Positions 41,521 to 50,301 of a stretch of 64,000 nucleotides of DNA are shown here, one piece after another. Positions within the stretch are counted from its first letter, which is position 1, and each line of letters starts with the position of its first letter. The stretch is from positions 109,444-173,443 of the forward strand of contig DCXY01000047.1 of the NCBI GenBank assembly GCA_002329155.1, read 5' to 3'. The position numbers and the translations under genes were made by a program. The stretch is from Stenotrophomonas sp. UBA2124 (GTDB taxonomy: Bacteria; Pseudomonadota; Gammaproteobacteria; Xanthomonadales; Xanthomonadaceae). The notes under the pieces are model-generated. The model was not told the origin of the DNA. It searched no databases and was given only the letters and a program-made list of their open reading frames with translations.

Positions 41521-43475
41521 CACACCACCGGCAGGCATGGATGCAGCGGTTGCTGCCGATAGTTGCAGTGCTGGCGCTGCTGCTGTCCAGCGGCTGCGCC
41601 ATGGTCACGATGAAGCAGGTGAGCAACACCGACTACGTCATGGCCAAGCGCGGCGACATTCTGAGCAGCGGCAAGCTCAGTGCGCTGTCGCAGGAGTCGT
41701 TGTCGGTGATCGGCCTGACCGATAGCGACTGCGGCAAGGACATGCCGGCCTGCCGGAAGACGGTGGCCACCACCGAGGGCCTGCAGACCGAGCAGCGCCT
41801 TTCCACGCTGGCCGAGCTGTGGATGCAGCAGGCCATGGCGCTGACGCCCAAGGCCAAGCTGGGCGAGGACGCGCAGCTGTCGCCGGAGGCACTGGATGCG
41901 TGGCTGGAGACCGCCCGCTATTCGTATGCCTACCTGTTCTTCAGCGGCCGCACGCCGGCACAGCGCGCGCTGGAAGACCGCCTGACCCAGGTGCGCGACT
42001 ACTACAACTACGCCGTGCAGCAGACCTCGTCCGCCGTGTTCCAGCGCACGCGCGCGCGGGCGATGGAGGGCGAGGACATCCTGCGCCCGGTGCAGGTGGA
42101 CCGCTGGACCATCAGCACGCGTTTTGACCAGCTCAAGCTGCAGCGCATACCGAGCCAGCTGGTGTCGGCCTCGGCGGTGAGTTTCGCGGGCATGCGCAGT
42201 TCCTATCGCCGCGATGGCTTTGGTGCCGAACTGGTGGCGGTGATGGATGCGCCTGCGCTGGCCATGGCGGTGGAGAGAGAAGAGGGCAAGGCGAACCTGC
42301 CGGTGTTCAGCGAGATGCCGGCGATCAACGCCACCACGCTGCTGCACTTCAGCGGCGATACGCTGGAGCAGGTGCTGGCCACGCACGACATCCAGCTCGA
42401 TGCCTATTCGCCCGATGCCACCACCAGCGTGATGCTGCGTGGGCAGGAGGTGCCGCTGGCCGGCAACTTCACCGCGGCCTATGGGCTGTGGCTGGCGCAA
42501 TCGGGTTTCGCCACCGAATCACTGCGCACGCTGTTTGGGCGTGGCGAGGGCATCCGCGAGCCGCATATCTACCTGATGCAGCCGTATGACCCGAACCGCC
42601 GCATCATTTTCATGCTGCACGGCCTGGCCAGCAGCCCGGAAGCCTGGGTGAACCTGGCCAACGAGATCATGGGCGACCCGGAAATGCGCCAGCATTACCA
42701 GGTGTGGTCGGTGTACTACCCGACCAATGCGCCTATCGCATTGAACCGTTACACGGTGAGCAAGGCGTTCAACAAGACGCTGCATCATTTCGACCCCAGC
42801 GGCACCGCCCCGGCGTCGCACAACATGGTGTTCATCGGCCACAGCATGGGCGGTGTGATCGCACGCCTGATGCTCAGTGATTCGGGCGAGGTGCTGTGGA
42901 ACGACGCGCTGACCCGCTTCAAGCTGGAAGGCGATCGCCTGAAGCGTGTGGAGGCGCGGTTGGGGCCGCTGCTGCATTTCAGCCCGCAGCCGAACGTGGA
43001 GCGTGCAATCTTCCTGGCGTCACCGCACAAGGGCACGGATGCGGCGGGCAACAAGCTGGGGCGCATGATCGGCAAGCTGGTGCGGTTGCCGCTGACCATC
43101 CTCGGTGCGTTCGGTGATGTGTTCATGGCGCTGCAGGACCCGGGCATGGCCGATGGCAGGAAGCCCAAAGCGCCGCGCATCAACAACAGCATCGACAACC
43201 TCAAGGCCAGCGATCCGTTCATCGAGGTGTCGCAGACGCTGCCAATGCAGCCGGGGCTGAAGTACCACTCCATCATCGCCAAGCGGAAGCCCGAAGTGGC
43301 TACCACCGAGTCGGATGACGGGCTGGTGCCTTACTGGAGCGCGCATCTGGATGGCGCATTGTCGGAGAAGGTGATCGTGTCCGGTCACAGCGTGCAGGAA
43401 ACGCCGGAAGCGGTGATGGAAGTGCGGCGCATCCTGCGCGAGGACCTGCACGAAGTGGATGGCGTGACGCACTGA
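41517..43475 (+). CDS. Large lipoprotein with alpha/beta-hydrolase domain
   Basis: The product is 652 residues. Lipobox LLLSSGC (Cys27) follows a signal peptide. Residues about 40-350 form an uncharacterised helical part. The hydrolase domain runs from about 355: RRIIFMLHGLASSPEAWVNL (oxyanion), then HNMVFIGHSMGGVIARLML with the nucleophile Ser, and near the end DDGLVPYWSAHL (Asp) and VIVSGHSVQETPEAV (His). The triad looks complete. It is predicted as an outer-membrane esterase or lipase. Coupling to the DUF4105 gene suggests shared work on an envelope lipid or ester. The substrate is unknown. Confidence 0.88.
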   Translation: MTHHRQAWMQRLLPIVAVLALLLSSGCAMVTMKQVSNTDYVMAKRGDILSSGKLSALSQESLSVIGLTDSDCGKDMPACRKTVATTEGLQTEQRLSTLAELWMQQAMALTPKAKLGEDAQLSPEALDAWLETARYSYAYLFFSGRTPAQRALEDRLTQVRDYYNYAVQQTSSAVFQRTRARAMEGEDILRPVQVDRWTISTRFDQLKLQRIPSQLVSASAVSFAGMRSSYRRDGFGAELVAVMDAPALAMAVEREEGKANLPVFSEMPAINATTLLHFSGDTLEQVLATHDIQLDAYSPDATTSVMLRGQEVPLAGNFTAAYGLWLAQSGFATESLRTLFGRGEGIREPHIYLMQPYDPNRRIIFMLHGLASSPEAWVNLANEIMGDPEMRQHYQVWSVYYPTNAPIALNRYTVSKAFNKTLHHFDPSGTAPASHNMVFIGHSMGGVIARLMLSDSGEVLWNDALTRFKLEGDRLKRVEARLGPLLHFSPQPNVERAIFLASPHKGTDAAGNKLGRMIGKLVRLPLTILGAFGDVFMALQDPGMADGRKPKAPRINNSIDNLKASDPFIEVSQTLPMQPGLKYHSIIAKRKPEVATTESDDGLVPYWSAHLDGALSEKVIVSGHSVQETPEAVMEVRRILREDLHEVDGVTH

Positions 43476-43511
43476 GCGGGGCCGCCTGATTTCCCCGCCT
43501 GATGCAGACGG

Positions 43512-43535
43512 AAAGGCCACCGCGAGGTGGCCTTT
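43512..43535. terminator. Bidirectional terminator
   Basis: AAAGGCCACC, loop GCGA, GGTGGCCTTT: a perfect 10-bp stem with A and T ends on both strands, between two convergent transcripts. Confidence 0.8.
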
Positions 43536-43562
43536 CTGCTGTGCTGCGTGCTGTGCGCTGGA

Positions 43563-43970
43563 TCAGACTTCGGCTTCGATTGCCGGCAGTGCCAGGCGCG
43601 ATCGGGTCAGCGCCATGCCCAGGTTGGCGGTGCGGCGGCAGACGAACACCATCACGTAATCCGGGTAGCGCTTGCCGCGCATGAAGATGTGGATCAGGTT
43701 CTCGCTGTTGACGATGATTTCCTGGAAGTAATGCGCGCCTTCCTGTTCCTGCAGGCCGCGCGCACGGCGGAACATCTGTTCGATGCTGCGGATGTTCGGG
43801 CCCTGGTACAGGTCGGCGGTGGCAGCGGCCACCAGGTCCAGCACTTCGCGCGGATGCGAATCCACGGAGCGTACCGACAGCAGCATGCCGGAGGCGATAT
43901 CGACATAGCCGGCGGCCACGCATTCGGGGATGGAGGCGATGGATTGCTGCAGGGTTGTGTCCAGCGACAT
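43563..43970 (-). CDS. Roadblock/LC7-like protein
   Basis: The product is 135 residues from the ATG at 43970 (SLDTTLQQSIASIPECVAAG). The alternation of helix, strand YVDIASGMLLSVRS, a long helix (REVLDLVAAATADLYQG), strand FQEIIVNSENLIHIFMRGKR and strand YVMVFVCRRTANLGMALTRS matches the Roadblock/LC7 fold. Such proteins often regulate small GTPases or other P-loop enzymes. It follows the ABC-phosphatase fusion by 78 bases on the same strand, so the pair may act together. The family call is by pattern only. Confidence 0.65.
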   Translation of the reverse strand: MSLDTTLQQSIASIPECVAAGYVDIASGMLLSVRSVDSHPREVLDLVAAATADLYQGPNIRSIEQMFRRARGLQEQEGAHYFQEIIVNSENLIHIFMRGKRYPDYVMVFVCRRTANLGMALTRSRLALPAIEAEV

Positions 43971-44048
43971 GGGGGCGTTCCTTGATGATGAAAAGCACGC
44001 GCGCACCGGCCCTCAGGGGGCCGATGCAGGGAAGTGGGGAGAGGGAAA

Positions 44049-45443
44049 TCAGCAGGCGCGGATGAGCAGGTTTTCTTCCAGCGCGTGCAGCAGGTCTTCC
44101 TGCTCGCGTGACTGCACGAAGCCCGGCTCGATGGTGCGCAGGCGGCGCAGGGCTTCGTCAGCGGTGAGGCCTTCGCGCACCAGCCACGCCGCCAGCACCA
44201 TGCCGGTGCGGCCCAGCCCGGCAAGGCAATGCACGGCAACCACTTCGCCTTCGCGCAGCATCAGTTCGATCTTGGCCAGCAGCAGCTTGGCCCACAGCAG
44301 TGGTGGCGCGCCGCGATCAACCACGCCCATGTGGTAGCTGCGCAGGCCGTGGCGTGCCAGCGGTGCTTCGGCCATGGGTGTTTCGGTGAGGTTGACCAGC
44401 ACGGTGACACCCATGACGCGCAGCAGCGCAAGGTCATGGTCGGCGGCGAACACCACGCCGGGCATCGGGCAGCCGGCGAGTTTGCCGGGCACCAGCCAGT
44501 GGAAGCCGTTGGGGCCGCGCCGCGAAGGCGTAGCCGGCAGCGTCACCGAGGGCACCGGTGCAAGGGAAGCTGCGGGCGCAGCAGGCGGCGCCACGGTCAC
44601 CAGCGGCGCGATGACGGTGATCTTCTCCACCACAGGAGGCACCGGCACGTTGTCGGCCAGTTCCTCGGCATCGGCATCGGGCGAGGCGACATGGCAGCTG
44701 CCGGTGCGCAGGAACTGCGCCAGCACCGGGTGCTGTGCGCGGTTGGCGAAGAACGCATCGGTATCGGCATCCACCTGCACGCGGCCACCGGCCAGCAGCA
44801 CGATGCGCGAGGCGATGCGCCGGGCCTGCCCCTGATGGTGGAGGGTGACCAGGCAGGCGTGTTCCTGCGCCAGACGCTGGATCAGCGCCAGCACATGCTC
44901 GGCTTCAACCGTATCCAGCTCGCTGGTGGGCTCGTCGATCAGCAGCAGCGGGCTGCCGCTGAAGGCCGCGCGCACGATGGCCAGCTGGCGTGCCAGACCG
45001 CGCGGCAGATCGATCAGCTTGTGCTGCAGGTGGTCGATGAGCGTATCGGCACCCAGCACCTGCAGGCGCGTGATGATGTCCTGGCGCTGGATGGAAAAAC
45101 TGCCTCCACGGTGCTGGCGCAACGCGGCGGCAAGGTTTTCCTGCACGGTGAAGCCCAGGTCGCGCGGCTGCTGGTGCACGAGAGCCGGTGGCTGGCTGCT
45201 GGCGTCCAGCGGGATGCCTTGGTACAGCAACTGGCCCCAGCGCTCGCCATGTGAGTTGTGCTGGCCGGAAATGGCCTTCAGCAGCGACGACTTGCCGGTG
45301 CCGGCCGGCCCCATCAGCACCACGATGCCGGGTCCGTCCAGGCACAGGTCGATATCGGCCAGCACGGTACGGCGGCCTCGGCTCATGCCCCAGCCTTCAA
45401 GCTGGAGCAGGAGAGGTAGAGCGGGTTGGGCAGGGGAGGTCAT
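44049..45443 (-). CDS. Fusion of ABC-type ATPase and dual-specificity phosphatase
   Basis: The product is 464 residues with two domains. Residues 10-245 form an ABC ATPase: Walker A GPAGTGKS (45-52), Q-loop Gln91, a degenerate signature LPRGLARQ (146-153) in place of LSGGQ, Walker B LLLIDEPTS (166-174) and H-loop His202. A Pro/Ala/Val-rich linker covers about 250-310. Residues 311-464 form a Tyr/dual-specificity phosphatase: candidate acid Asp376 (VVDRGAPP) and P-loop HCLAGLGRTG (405-414) with Cys406 and Arg412. No permease gene is nearby, so a soluble signalling role is likely. I know of no characterised protein of this layout. Confidence 0.9.
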   Translation of the reverse strand: MTSPAQPALPLLLQLEGWGMSRGRRTVLADIDLCLDGPGIVVLMGPAGTGKSSLLKAISGQHNSHGERWGQLLYQGIPLDASSQPPALVHQQPRDLGFTVQENLAAALRQHRGGSFSIQRQDIITRLQVLGADTLIDHLQHKLIDLPRGLARQLAIVRAAFSGSPLLLIDEPTSELDTVEAEHVLALIQRLAQEHACLVTLHHQGQARRIASRIVLLAGGRVQVDADTDAFFANRAQHPVLAQFLRTGSCHVASPDADAEELADNVPVPPVVEKITVIAPLVTVAPPAAPAASLAPVPSVTLPATPSRRGPNGFHWLVPGKLAGCPMPGVVFAADHDLALLRVMGVTVLVNLTETPMAEAPLARHGLRSYHMGVVDRGAPPLLWAKLLLAKIELMLREGEVVAVHCLAGLGRTGMVLAAWLVREGLTADEALRRLRTIEPGFVQSREQEDLLHALEENLLIRAC

Positions 45444-45505
45444 GGCACCTTGTCCGACACACTCCGCGCCGGGTGCGCGGGAGTGGGGAGGGGATGAAGG
45501 CGGCC

Positions 45506-45533
45506 AGTATGGTTACGACAATATTGATGTCAA
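45506..45533 (-). promoter_or_regulatory. Promoter candidate for the ABC-phosphatase gene
   Basis: On the minus strand a perfect TTGACA (45533-45528), 16 bases, then CATACT (45511-45506). The area is locally AT-rich. The gene starts about 63 bases downstream. Confidence 0.55.
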
Positions 45534-45714
45534 TTTAACTTTATGCTGATACCTGACGACATTGCTGAATTCGGCGCAATGTACTTGCCGTGCGGGCGGT
45601 TGCCTGTATCTCACTGAATGATCTGGGGAACTCGGATGCGGATGAAGGCGCTGTCGGCACGGTTTTGATGCTGCGGCGCCGCATCGATCTTCACATATCC
45701 GGTTTCGAGTTCGT

Positions 45715-46176
45715 TCAGAAATTCCGCTGGAAGCGGACATCTCCGTTGGCGACAGGTGTGGTGACTTTGAGCTCCACCTGCAGCTGGTCGTGCGGATGGG
45801 CATCGAGCACGCCGATCAGGTCGGTGTATTCGCCGGTGCGTACTTCGCGCAGGGCCACCTGCTGGCGCTTGCCGGAAAGATCGGTGGCGGTGGCCAGCAC
45901 GCTGCCCTTGGCCGGCAGCTCCTGCCCGTTGTCCAGCTGGCGCAGTGCAACCACCAGCAGCGCCCGGTCGGCTTCACGCTGCACGCCGTAGTTTCCGGCG
46001 ACGGTGGGATTCATCGACAGCGTAGGCAGCAGGTTGTAGTGCACCCGCAATGCGCCCAGATCGGCATGGCTGGCCTGCGCCTCCACCGGCGTGGCCGGGC
46101 GAGGGGTTTCCTGTGCCGAGCAGGCGCACAGGCTGAGCAACGCGGCGGACAACAGCAGGTGCGGCAGGCGGAACAT
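45715..46176 (-). CDS. DUF4426 lipoprotein
   Basis: The product is 153 residues from the ATG at 46176. The lipoprotein signal is LLSAALLSLCAC (lipidated Cys18 or the Cys before). The body shows GALRVHYNLLPTLSMNPTVA, then YGVQREADRALLVVALRQ and VALREVRTGEYTDLIGVL, a typical DUF4426 sequence. The family sits next to proC/yggS in many gammaproteobacteria and has no known function. It follows the yggS-proC gene by 43 bases on the same strand. Confidence 0.88.
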   Translation of the reverse strand: MFRLPHLLLSAALLSLCACSAQETPRPATPVEAQASHADLGALRVHYNLLPTLSMNPTVAGNYGVQREADRALLVVALRQLDNGQELPAKGSVLATATDLSGKRQQVALREVRTGEYTDLIGVLDAHPHDQLQVELKVTTPVANGDVRFQRNF

Positions 46177-46219
46177 GCAAACCTCCTGGGGTGGTGCAGG
46201 GTGGGGCTGCGGTGATGAA

Positions 46220-47065
46220 TCAGTCGTTGGCGGCGGACAGCTCGCGGCCACGGCGCGCGGCGGCGTCGATGGCGCGGGCGGTAAGGGCTTCAAGGCCACC
46301 GGCCTGGAAGGTTTCGATGGCGGCCTGGGTGGTGCCACCGGGCGAGGTGACGCGGCGGCGCAGCTCGGCGGGGGCTTCACCGGCCTCGGTGAGCATGCGC
46401 GCGGCGCCCAGCACGGTGTCCAGCACCAGCGTGCGTGCGGCTTCGGCGGGCAGGCCCTGTTCCAGCGCCGCTGCTTCCATCGCTTCGGCCAGCAGGAACA
46501 CATAGGCCGGGCCGCTGCCGGAGACGGCGGTCACCGCATCCATCTTGGCTTCGTCCTCGATCCACACCGTGCGACCGGCGCTGGCCAGTACCTGCTCGGC
46601 CTGCGTGCGCTGCTGCGGGGAGACCTTGGCATTGGCATGCAGGCCGGTGACGCCCGCGCCCAGCAGGGCGGGGGTGTTGGGCATGGCGCGGACGACGGCC
46701 TGATTGCCTCCGAGCCAGCGGTCAAGCTGGGCACCGGTGATGCCGGCGGCGATGGAGACCACCAGTGGCCTGCTCGTGGCGGCTTCGTCGGCCAGGGCTT
46801 CGCACACGCCACGCATCACCTGCGGTTTGACCGCCATCAGCCACAGGCCGGCATGGCCGGTGGCCGCGGCGGCATCGGCATGCACGTCCACACCGAAATC
46901 CGCCTGCAGCGCCTCGCGCAGGGCCTGCACCGGCTCGGCCACATGGATGCGCGCCGCGGGCATGCCCCGCCGCAGCAGGCCGGCGATCAGGCTGCGCGCC
47001 ATGTTGCCACCGCCGATGAAGGCGATGTCGGTATCAGGAAGGGGGCTGTGCTCGGTGCTGGTCAT
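46220..47065 (-). other. proC: proC part with its own internal start
   Basis: The ATG at 47065 (MTSTEHSPLPDTDIAFIGGG) is where an independent 281-residue ProC would begin. If a base was lost in the preceding C-run, or if internal initiation occurs, this is the separate proC gene. Confidence 0.6.
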
Positions 47066-47755
47066 CGTGTTGCCTTGGCGTGGATCAGGGGAGGGGCGTT
47101 GCCCGAACAGCGCGGTGCCGACGCGCACCATGTTCGAGCCGGCAGCGATGGCCTCGGCGAAATCGCTGCTCATGCCCATGGACAGAGTATCCACACGCGG
47201 GTGCCGGGCGGCCAGCGCATCGAACAGCACGCGCATGCGGGCGAAGGCCGCCACGCGCCGCTCGCGCTCCGGGAAGGGTGCGGGGATGGCCATCAGCCCG
47301 CGCAGGCACAGGCGCTCGTGGCCCGCGATGGCATCGGCCAAGGCGTCCACGTCCTGCGGCTGGCAGCCGTGCTTGCTGTCCTCGTCGTCGATATTGACCT
47401 GGATCAGCACATTGAGCGGCGGCAACGGGGATGGCCGGTGACGGGCCAGCGCCTCGACCAGCTTGGGCCGGTCCACGGTCTGCACCCAGTCGAAGATGCG
47501 TGCGGCCACCTCGGCCTTGTTGGACTGCAGGTGGCCGATCAGGTGCCATTCCAGGCCCAGCCCGGCCAGCGCCTCAACCTTGGCCGCTGCCTCCTGCACA
47601 TAATTTTCACCGAAGGCGCGTTGACCTTGTGCCGCCAGCGCGGCCACTGCTTCGGGGGGTTGCAGCTTGGAAACGGCCAGCAGGCGGGCCGGCTGGCCGG
47701 GTGGGGAGACGGCCTCGATCTGCTGCCGGAGGCGGCCCAGGGAGTCGGTTTGCAC
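46220..47755 (-). CDS. yggS-proC: In-frame fusion of YggS (PLP homeostasis protein) and ProC (pyrroline-5-carboxylate reductase)
   Basis: This is one uninterrupted frame of 511 residues. Residues 1-225 are YggS: LLAVSKLQPPEAV with the PLP-binding Lys30, FGENYVQEAAAKV, EWHLIGHLQSNKA, and LSMGMSSDFAEAIAAGSNMV followed by RVGTALFG. Residues 231-511 are a complete ProC: DIAFIGGGNMARSLIAGLLR (NADP site), MAVKPQVM, MPNTPALLGAGVTGLHAN, AVSGSGPAYVFLLAEAMEAA and VTSPGGTTQAAIE. Normally these are two adjacent genes. Between them (GQRPSPDPRQGNTMTSTEH) no stop is in frame, although TGA stands one frame off right after a CCCC run. ProC makes proline and YggS buffers pyridoxal phosphate. Confidence 0.88.
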   Translation of the reverse strand: MQTDSLGRLRQQIEAVSPPGQPARLLAVSKLQPPEAVAALAAQGQRAFGENYVQEAAAKVEALAGLGLEWHLIGHLQSNKAEVAARIFDWVQTVDRPKLVEALARHRPSPLPPLNVLIQVNIDDEDSKHGCQPQDVDALADAIAGHERLCLRGLMAIPAPFPERERRVAAFARMRVLFDALAARHPRVDTLSMGMSSDFAEAIAAGSNMVRVGTALFGQRPSPDPRQGNTMTSTEHSPLPDTDIAFIGGGNMARSLIAGLLRRGMPAARIHVAEPVQALREALQADFGVDVHADAAAATGHAGLWLMAVKPQVMRGVCEALADEAATSRPLVVSIAAGITGAQLDRWLGGNQAVVRAMPNTPALLGAGVTGLHANAKVSPQQRTQAEQVLASAGRTVWIEDEAKMDAVTAVSGSGPAYVFLLAEAMEAAALEQGLPAEAARTLVLDTVLGAARMLTEAGEAPAELRRRVTSPGGTTQAAIETFQAGGLEALTARAIDAAARRGRELSAAND

Positions 47756-47842
47756 TGCATCAACCTCTTACGCGGGGAACGCTATACTGCCCGGCAGGGG
47801 AAACACCTTCCAGATACTCGCAAGCAGGGGACATAGCGGCGT

Positions 47843-48880
47843 ATGGATATCGCTGAACTTTTGGCGTTCTCGGTCAAGAACAAGGCCTCGGACCTCCACC
47901 TTTCCGCCGGCCTGCCGCCGATGATCCGCGTGGACGGTGACGTCCGCCGCATCAACATCCCGGCGCTGGACCACAAGCAGGTGCACGCGCTGGTGTACGA
48001 CATCATGTCGGACAAGCAGCGCCGCGACTACGAAGAGTTCCTGGAGGTCGATTTCTCGTTCGAGATTCCCTCGCTGGCGCGCTTCCGTGTCAACGCCTTC
48101 AACCAGAACCGCGGCGCGGGTGCGGTGTTCCGTACCATTCCGTCCGAGGTGCTGACGCTGGAAGACCTGGGCTGCCCGCCCGTGTTCCGCCAGCTGATCG
48201 AACAGCCGCAGGGCCTGATTCTTGTCACCGGCCCTACCGGCTCGGGCAAGTCGACCACGCTGGCGGCGATGATCGACCACATCAACAAGAACGATTACGG
48301 CCACATCCTCACCGTCGAGGATCCGATCGAATTCGTGCACACCTCGCAGAAGTGCCTGATCAACCAGCGCGAAGTGCACCGCGACACGCACGGCTTCAAC
48401 GAGGCACTGCGCTCGGCACTGCGTGAAGACCCGGACATCATCCTGGTCGGCGAACTGCGTGACCTGGAAACCATCCGCCTGGCGCTGACCGCAGCGGAAA
48501 CCGGCCACCTGGTGTTCGGCACCCTGCATACCAGCTCGGCGGCCAAGACCATCGACCGTATCATCGACGTGTTCCCCGCCGGCGAGAAGCCGATGGTGCG
48601 CTCGATGCTTTCCGAATCGCTGCGTGCGGTGATCTCGCAGGCGCTGCTCAAGCGTGTGGGCGGTGGCCGTATCGCCTCGCACGAAATCATGGTGGCCACC
48701 CCGGCCATCCGCAACCTGATCCGTGAGGACAAGGTGGCGCAGATGTACTCGGCCATCCAGACCGGCCAGCAGGTGGGCATGCAGACGCTCGACCAGAACC
48801 TGCAGGACCTGGTCAAGCGCAGCCTCATCACGCGCAACCAGGCCAAGGAATATGCGAAGGACAAGCGCCTGTTCGAGTGA
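47843..48880 (+). CDS. pilT: Type IV pilus retraction ATPase PilT
   Basis: The product is 345 residues. It starts MDIAELLAFSVKNKASDLHL. Walker A is GPTGSGKS (130-137), with the Asp and His boxes in LTVEDPIEFVH and TAAETGHLVFGTLHTSSAAK, and Walker B in REDPDIILVGELRDLETI. The AIRNLIRE motif specific to PilT is present near residue 290. It powers pilus retraction and twitching at the inner membrane. A TATACT box at 47783 may be its -10. pilU follows after 49 bases. The upstream yggS gene is divergent. Confidence 0.97.
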   Translation: MDIAELLAFSVKNKASDLHLSAGLPPMIRVDGDVRRINIPALDHKQVHALVYDIMSDKQRRDYEEFLEVDFSFEIPSLARFRVNAFNQNRGAGAVFRTIPSEVLTLEDLGCPPVFRQLIEQPQGLILVTGPTGSGKSTTLAAMIDHINKNDYGHILTVEDPIEFVHTSQKCLINQREVHRDTHGFNEALRSALREDPDIILVGELRDLETIRLALTAAETGHLVFGTLHTSSAAKTIDRIIDVFPAGEKPMVRSMLSESLRAVISQALLKRVGGGRIASHEIMVATPAIRNLIREDKVAQMYSAIQTGQQVGMQTLDQNLQDLVKRSLITRNQAKEYAKDKRLFE

Positions 48881-48929
48881 CAGGCGTGACATTGCGGTTC
48901 AGCCGTCCAGCATTTTTCGGAGTACATCC

Positions 48930-50060
48930 ATGAGCACCATCGATTTCACCTCGTTCCTCAAGCTGATGGCGCACCAGAAGGCGTCGGATCTGTTCATCAC
49001 CTCCGGCATGCCGCCGTCAATGAAGGTCAACGGCAAGATCGCGCCGATCACCCAGACCCCGCTGACCAGCCAGCAGAGCCGAGATCTGGTGCTGAACGTC
49101 ATGACGCCCTCGCAGCGCGAGGAGTTCGAGAAAACCCACGAGTGCAACTTCGCCATCGGCGTTGCCGGCGTGGGCCGTTTCCGCGTGAGCTGCTTCTACC
49201 AGCGCAACCAGGTGGGCATGGTGCTGCGCCGCATCGAGACGCGCATTCCCACCGTGGAAGAGCTGAGCCTGCCGCCGGTGATCAAGACGCTGGCCATGAC
49301 CAAGCGCGGCATCATCCTGTTCGTGGGTGCCACCGGTACCGGCAAGTCCACCTCGCTGGCGGCGATGATCGGCTACCGCAACCAGAACTCCAGCGGCCAC
49401 ATCATCACCATCGAAGACCCCATCGAATTCGTGCACAAGCACGAAGGCTGCATCGTCACCCAGCGCGAAGTGGGCATTGACACCGACAGCTGGGAAGCGG
49501 CGCTGAAGAACACCCTGCGTCAGGCACCGGACGTGATCATGATCGGCGAAATCCGTACCCGCGAGGGCATGGACCACGCCATCGCCTTCGCTGAAACCGG
49601 CCACCTGGTGCTGGCCACGCTGCACGCCAACAACGCCAACCAGGCGATGGACCGCATCATCAACTTCTTCCCGGAAGACCGCCGCAACCAGCTGCTGATG
49701 GACCTGTCGCTGAACCTGAAGGGCGTGGTGGCGCAGCAGCTGATCCCGACGCCGGACGGCAAGGGCCGCCGCGTGGCGATGGAAATCCTGCTGGGCACGC
49801 CGCTGGTGCAGGACTACATCCGCGAAGGCGAAGTGCACAAGCTGAAGGAAGTGATGAAGGATTCCGTGCAGCTGGGCATGAAGACCTTCGACCAGAGCCT
49901 GTTCGAGCTGTATCAGGCCGGCGAGATCAGCTACGACGACGCACTGCGTTACGCCGATTCGCAGAACGAGGTGCGCCTGCGCATCAAGCTCTCGCAGGGC
50001 GGCGACGCCAAGACCCTGTCGCAGGGTCTGGACGGCGTGGAGATTGCCGAGGTTCGCTGA
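48930..50060 (+). CDS. pilU: Type IV pilus ATPase PilU
   Basis: The product is 376 residues from the ATG at 48930. It starts MSTIDFTSFLKLMAHQKASD, Walker A is GATGTGKS (133-140), Walker B is RQAPDVIMIGEIRTREGM, and the His box is FAETGHLVLATLHANNANQA. It differs from PilT by lacking AIRNLIRE and having a longer C-terminus. PilU supports PilT-dependent retraction under load. The pair order pilT-pilU is standard. A terminator follows at once. Confidence 0.96.
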   Translation: MSTIDFTSFLKLMAHQKASDLFITSGMPPSMKVNGKIAPITQTPLTSQQSRDLVLNVMTPSQREEFEKTHECNFAIGVAGVGRFRVSCFYQRNQVGMVLRRIETRIPTVEELSLPPVIKTLAMTKRGIILFVGATGTGKSTSLAAMIGYRNQNSSGHIITIEDPIEFVHKHEGCIVTQREVGIDTDSWEAALKNTLRQAPDVIMIGEIRTREGMDHAIAFAETGHLVLATLHANNANQAMDRIINFFPEDRRNQLLMDLSLNLKGVVAQQLIPTPDGKGRRVAMEILLGTPLVQDYIREGEVHKLKEVMKDSVQLGMKTFDQSLFELYQAGEISYDDALRYADSQNEVRLRIKLSQGGDAKTLSQGLDGVEIAEVR

Positions 50061-50083
50061 GGCAGGTGGTTTGTTTCACATCG

Positions 50084-50122
50084 AAGGCCGCATCCATGTG
50101 CGTGGGTGCGGCCTTTGTTTTT
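50084..50122 (+). terminator. Terminator after pilU
   Basis: AAGGCCGCA and TGCGGCCTT pair, extended inside by CCA/TGG, followed by TGTTTTTG. Confidence 0.85.
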
Positions 50123-50148
50123 GTGGGGTTGGGTTGAGGGTCAAAAGC

Positions 50149-50277
50149 ACCCCTCCCCAACCCTCCCCTTCGCTGCGCGAAAGGGAGGGGGCTGAAGCCC
50201 ACTCCTTCGCGCGCCGAAGGATGCGCTTGCTCCCTCCCTTTCGCGCAGCGAAGGGGAGGGCCGGGGAGGGGTAGCTT
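50149..50277. repeat. Large perfect palindrome block (same family as the tandem array)
   Basis: CCCTTCGCTGCGCGAAAGGG at 50166-50185 and its exact complement at 50236-50255 form 20-base arms 50 bases apart. They are wrapped in CCCTCCCC and GGGAGGGG outer arms. It fills the gap between pilU and the convergent tag gene. No gene is seen inside. Confidence 0.82.
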
Positions 50278-50301
50278 CTATCGCTCCACCCTCGAAATAG
50301 C

